Assembly (NCBI GenBank): GCA_017444165.1 | Contig: JAFSXH010000084.1 | Span: 1 to 5,993, forward strand | Direction: 5' to 3' | Length of the DNA: 5,993 nucleotides | DNA from: a bacterium | GTDB taxonomy: Bacteria > Vulcanimicrobiota > Xenobia > Xenobiales > Xenobiaceae | Shown here: positions 3,837 to 5,993 of the stretch, piece after piece | How the letters are laid out: the number at the start of each line of letters is the position of its first letter | Numbering within the stretch: position 1 is the first letter of the stretch | Notes under the pieces: model-generated | Told to the model about the DNA's origin: nothing | The model's database searches: none | What the model saw: only the letters and a program-made list of their open reading frames with translations | Made by a program: the position numbers and the translations under genes

Positions 3837-5993
3837 ATGGATTTTTTAAAAAATATGAGAAGAAAAATTAATGTTGATGAGATAGAAGGTAAGGAGTTGA
3901 ATGACGATATTGTTACAATACGGGGAGGTTTGAGAGACGGTGAAGTTTATGAGAAATTGTTAGAGGGGTTTTGGGAAAACTTTGAGAGACATGTCAGCGG
4001 TGGGGATGTTCCGCTTGATGAAAATGCTACAGAGGCAGAGATAGAAGAGCGGCGTTTTCAGAAGTTGGAAAAAGAGGAGTTTGTTCTTTTACCTGTGACT
4101 GACATGGTTATATTCCCTAATAGTATCATACCTGTCTCTGTAGAGTCTCCGAGTGCTATAGCGGCTGTAGAATACGCTATGGAGCATGAATCACTTTTAT
4201 TGATGATCACGAGGAAACATGGAGAGAACGATAGTTTTACTAAGGCTTCTTTCCATAAAGTTGGATGTGTCTGTGCTCCTGTGCAAGCTATACGTATTCC
4301 TGGTGGTGGTTTTAAATTGATAGTTCACGGTATAGTTAGGGCCAGTATTAAAAAATTTATTAAGCGTGAACCTGTAGCTAGAGTCTCTGTCGGGGTGGTT
4401 AGAGATGTTATTAGCAATCCCAAAGAGCTGGAAGTTGTCTCTGATATAATTTATCATCAGTTGACTGTTGCTATGGAAAATAAGTTGCCTATGCCTTTTG
4501 AGTTTTTGTTATCAATGAGAGAGACTCAAAAGCCCTGGAAGATGATAGATGGAATTCTTCTCTTTCTGAATGGTAATGTCAAAGAAAAACAGGCTATTTT
4601 GGATGATGCTAATATTGTGAGCAGGTTGCACAAAGTGGCAGCTCTTCTCTCTAAAGATATTGAGATTCTCAAAATTGAAAAAAGATTGCGTCGTAAGACA
4701 GAAGATGAGCTCATGCGGGGCCAGAAAGAGTTCTATTTGCACCAACATATGAAGAGCATCCGAGAGGAATTAGGTGAAAGTGTCGGTGCAGATGAAGATG
4801 TTGAAAAGTACAAAGAGGCCATCTCTGCTAGTAAAATGGAGGGAGAGGTTCGCGAACATGCTGAACGCGAAGTAGCTCGTTTAAGTCGCATGTCTACGGC
4901 TTCACCAGATTATGATGTTGTTTGCAATTATCTGGATAGGCTCTTGAGTATTCCTTGGGGTAAGTATACCGAAGATAGCACTGACATTAAGAGTGCTTGT
5001 AAGATTCTCAATGAAGAACACTATGGGTTGGAAGAGGTAAAAGATCGCATTTTAGAATTTTTGGCGGTGCGTTATCTCAAAGAGGATAATCATGGATCTA
5101 TTTTGTGTTTTGTTGGGCCTCCAGGAGTGGGTAAGACCTCTTTGGGCAAATCGATAGCCAAAGCGATGAATCGCAAATTCCACCGCGCTTCATTGGGTGG
5201 CATGCACGACGAAGCCGAGATCCGCGGTCATAGGCGCACTTACATGGGTTCCATGCCAGGGCGTATAGTCCAGGCCCTTTGTAGTGTTGGCACTTTAAAC
5301 CCTGTGTTGATGCTCGATGAGATCGATAAATTGGGTAAAGATTATCGTGGCGATCCAGCAGCGGCTCTTTTAGAGACTTTAGATCCAGAACAGAATTGTG
5401 CTTTCAAAGATAACTACTTTGGAGTTCCTATCGATCTTTCTTCCGTTTTTTTCATTATGACTGCCAATACTGTTGATTCTATTCCTCCAGCTCTGCGTGA
5501 TCGCATGGAGATAATTCGCATTCCAGGTTACACCTCTCAAGAGAAGTTTGAGATAGCTAAGCGTTTTTTGATAGATAGACAGCGCGAAAATTGTGGTTTA
5601 AATCCTAAACAGTTCGCTTTAGAGGATGACTCTGTGAAGTGCATCATAAAGGAGTATACCAAGGAAGCTGGAGTGCGCAATTTAGAGAGGGAGATAGGCA
5701 AATTAGGACGCAAGATCGCTCGCGAGGTGGTGGAGGGTAAGATTAAAAAGAAGAGGGCCGCTCTCACTGTTGAGGATGTACACAAGATTTTAGGTGTACC
5801 ACGTTATTTAGACACCGACAAGATAGAAAAAGATCCATTGCCAGGGGTCGTGCAGGGATTATCTTGGACTCAAGCTGGAGGGGAGACTTTAGTTATTGAA
5901 ACTAATGTTATTCCTGGACGTGGTAAGATAACTTTGACGGGCAATTTAGGTCATGTTATGAAAGAATCTGCTCGCGCAGCCATTACCTGGAGC
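3837..5993 (+). CDS. lon: Lon protease (LonA-type), 5' part, cut at window end
   Basis: LonA is an ATP-dependent serine protease of the cytoplasm that degrades misfolded and regulatory proteins. The 719 codons present show: an acidic extension (residues 1-82), the LON substrate-binding domain from FVLLPVTDMVIFPN (83 on), a helical coiled-coil region ending before HYGLEEVKDRI (395), then a full AAA+ module. That module has Walker A GPPGVGKT (427-434), Walker B VLMLDEID with Asp494 and Glu495, sensor 1 Asn544 in MTAN, the ALRDRME arginine-finger segment, and sensor 2 Arg614 in GVRNLEREI. The protease domain opens with GVVQGLSW (670-677); the Ser and Lys dyad would fall near residues 750 and 795, beyond the edge. 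Numbering runs about 71 ahead of E. coli Lon, which measures the N-terminal extension. ATG 3837 directly follows an in-frame TAG, so it is the most upstream start possible. It has no clear Shine-Dalgarno, and ATG 3855 is an alternative. Confidence 0.97.
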   Translation, partial: MDFLKNMRRKINVDEIEGKELNDDIVTIRGGLRDGEVYEKLLEGFWENFERHVSGGDVPLDENATEAEIEERRFQKLEKEEFVLLPVTDMVIFPNSIIPVSVESPSAIAAVEYAMEHESLLLMITRKHGENDSFTKASFHKVGCVCAPVQAIRIPGGGFKLIVHGIVRASIKKFIKREPVARVSVGVVRDVISNPKELEVVSDIIYHQLTVAMENKLPMPFEFLLSMRETQKPWKMIDGILLFLNGNVKEKQAILDDANIVSRLHKVAALLSKDIEILKIEKRLRRKTEDELMRGQKEFYLHQHMKSIREELGESVGADEDVEKYKEAISASKMEGEVREHAEREVARLSRMSTASPDYDVVCNYLDRLLSIPWGKYTEDSTDIKSACKILNEEHYGLEEVKDRILEFLAVRYLKEDNHGSILCFVGPPGVGKTSLGKSIAKAMNRKFHRASLGGMHDEAEIRGHRRTYMGSMPGRIVQALCSVGTLNPVLMLDEIDKLGKDYRGDPAAALLETLDPEQNCAFKDNYFGVPIDLSSVFFIMTANTVDSIPPALRDRMEIIRIPGYTSQEKFEIAKRFLIDRQRENCGLNPKQFALEDDSVKCIIKEYTKEAGVRNLEREIGKLGRKIAREVVEGKIKKKRAALTVEDVHKILGVPRYLDTDKIEKDPLPGVVQGLSWTQAGGETLVIETNVIPGRGKITLTGNLGHVMKESARAAITWS
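3841..3854 (+). repeat. Perfect A/T palindrome at the lon start
   Basis: ATTTTTTAAAAAAT is a perfect 14-bp palindrome lying between the two candidate lon start codons, ATG 3837 and ATG 3855. It places six T and six A in a row within codons 2-6. This could bend DNA, weaken mRNA structure, or allow polymerase or ribosome slippage. No effect is shown by the sequence itself. Confidence 0.6.

Noticed and set aside
3846..3854. TTAAAAAAT as a programmed -1 frameshift site in lon
   Set aside because: It lies within the first six codons, the zero frame continues as full-length Lon, and no downstream stem or pseudoknot is evident.
4197..5785. Minus-strand open frames of 62-86 codons within lon
   Set aside because: They are antisense shadows of the conserved Lon coding frame, with no ribosome binding sites or domain features that I can support.

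Overview
The window is bacterial DNA: compact genes, Shine-Dalgarno sites of the AGGAGG/GGAGG type, a rho-independent terminator, and a LonA-type protease. It is moderately AT-rich by eye, and the + strand looks G-rich over C. No gene here fixes the phylum. The combination of a PATAN-like protein, Roadblock/LC7 proteins and a leaderless C39-type cysteine peptidase would suit a deep-branching, poorly cultured lineage (Riflebacteria-like or similar), but that is only a guess.

Layout. Positions 1-59 hold the apparent tail of an upstream gene. Positions 116-2733 hold three co-directional + strand genes with gaps of 35-39 nt, almost certainly one operon. They encode (i) a 297-residue protein with two PATAN-like (DUF4388-like) repeats and a beta-rich C-terminal domain, (ii) a 121-residue stand-alone Roadblock/LC7 protein, and (iii) a 427-residue protein with N-terminal TPR-like helices, a long charged linker and a C-terminal Roadblock-like domain. 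Roadblock proteins commonly partner small Ras-like/MglA-type GTPases, so this looks like the regulatory part of a GTPase or polarity module. No GTPase lies inside the window.

A strong bidirectional hairpin terminator (2751-2800) separates this operon from a convergent, single minus-strand gene (2807-3562). That gene encodes a papain-fold C39-like cysteine peptidase with its Gln/Cys/His/Asp residues in place but no signal peptide. Its start is decided by an AGGAGG site that excludes a longer TTG-initiated reading.

A 274-nt AT-rich divergent intergenic region (3563-3836) carries a plausible promoter for the peptidase and only a weak promoter candidate for the next gene. From 3837 to the end runs a 5' portion of a lon gene (719 codons, open at the right edge). 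It has an unusual acidic N-terminal extension of about 80 residues ahead of the LON substrate-binding domain. The AAA+ module is complete, and the protease domain is cut before its Ser-Lys dyad.

The most interesting content is the PATAN/Roadblock/TPR-Roadblock operon and the leaderless C39-like protein with an N-terminal RIxxIExRF-type motif. No mobile elements, CRISPR arrays, tRNA or rRNA genes were seen.
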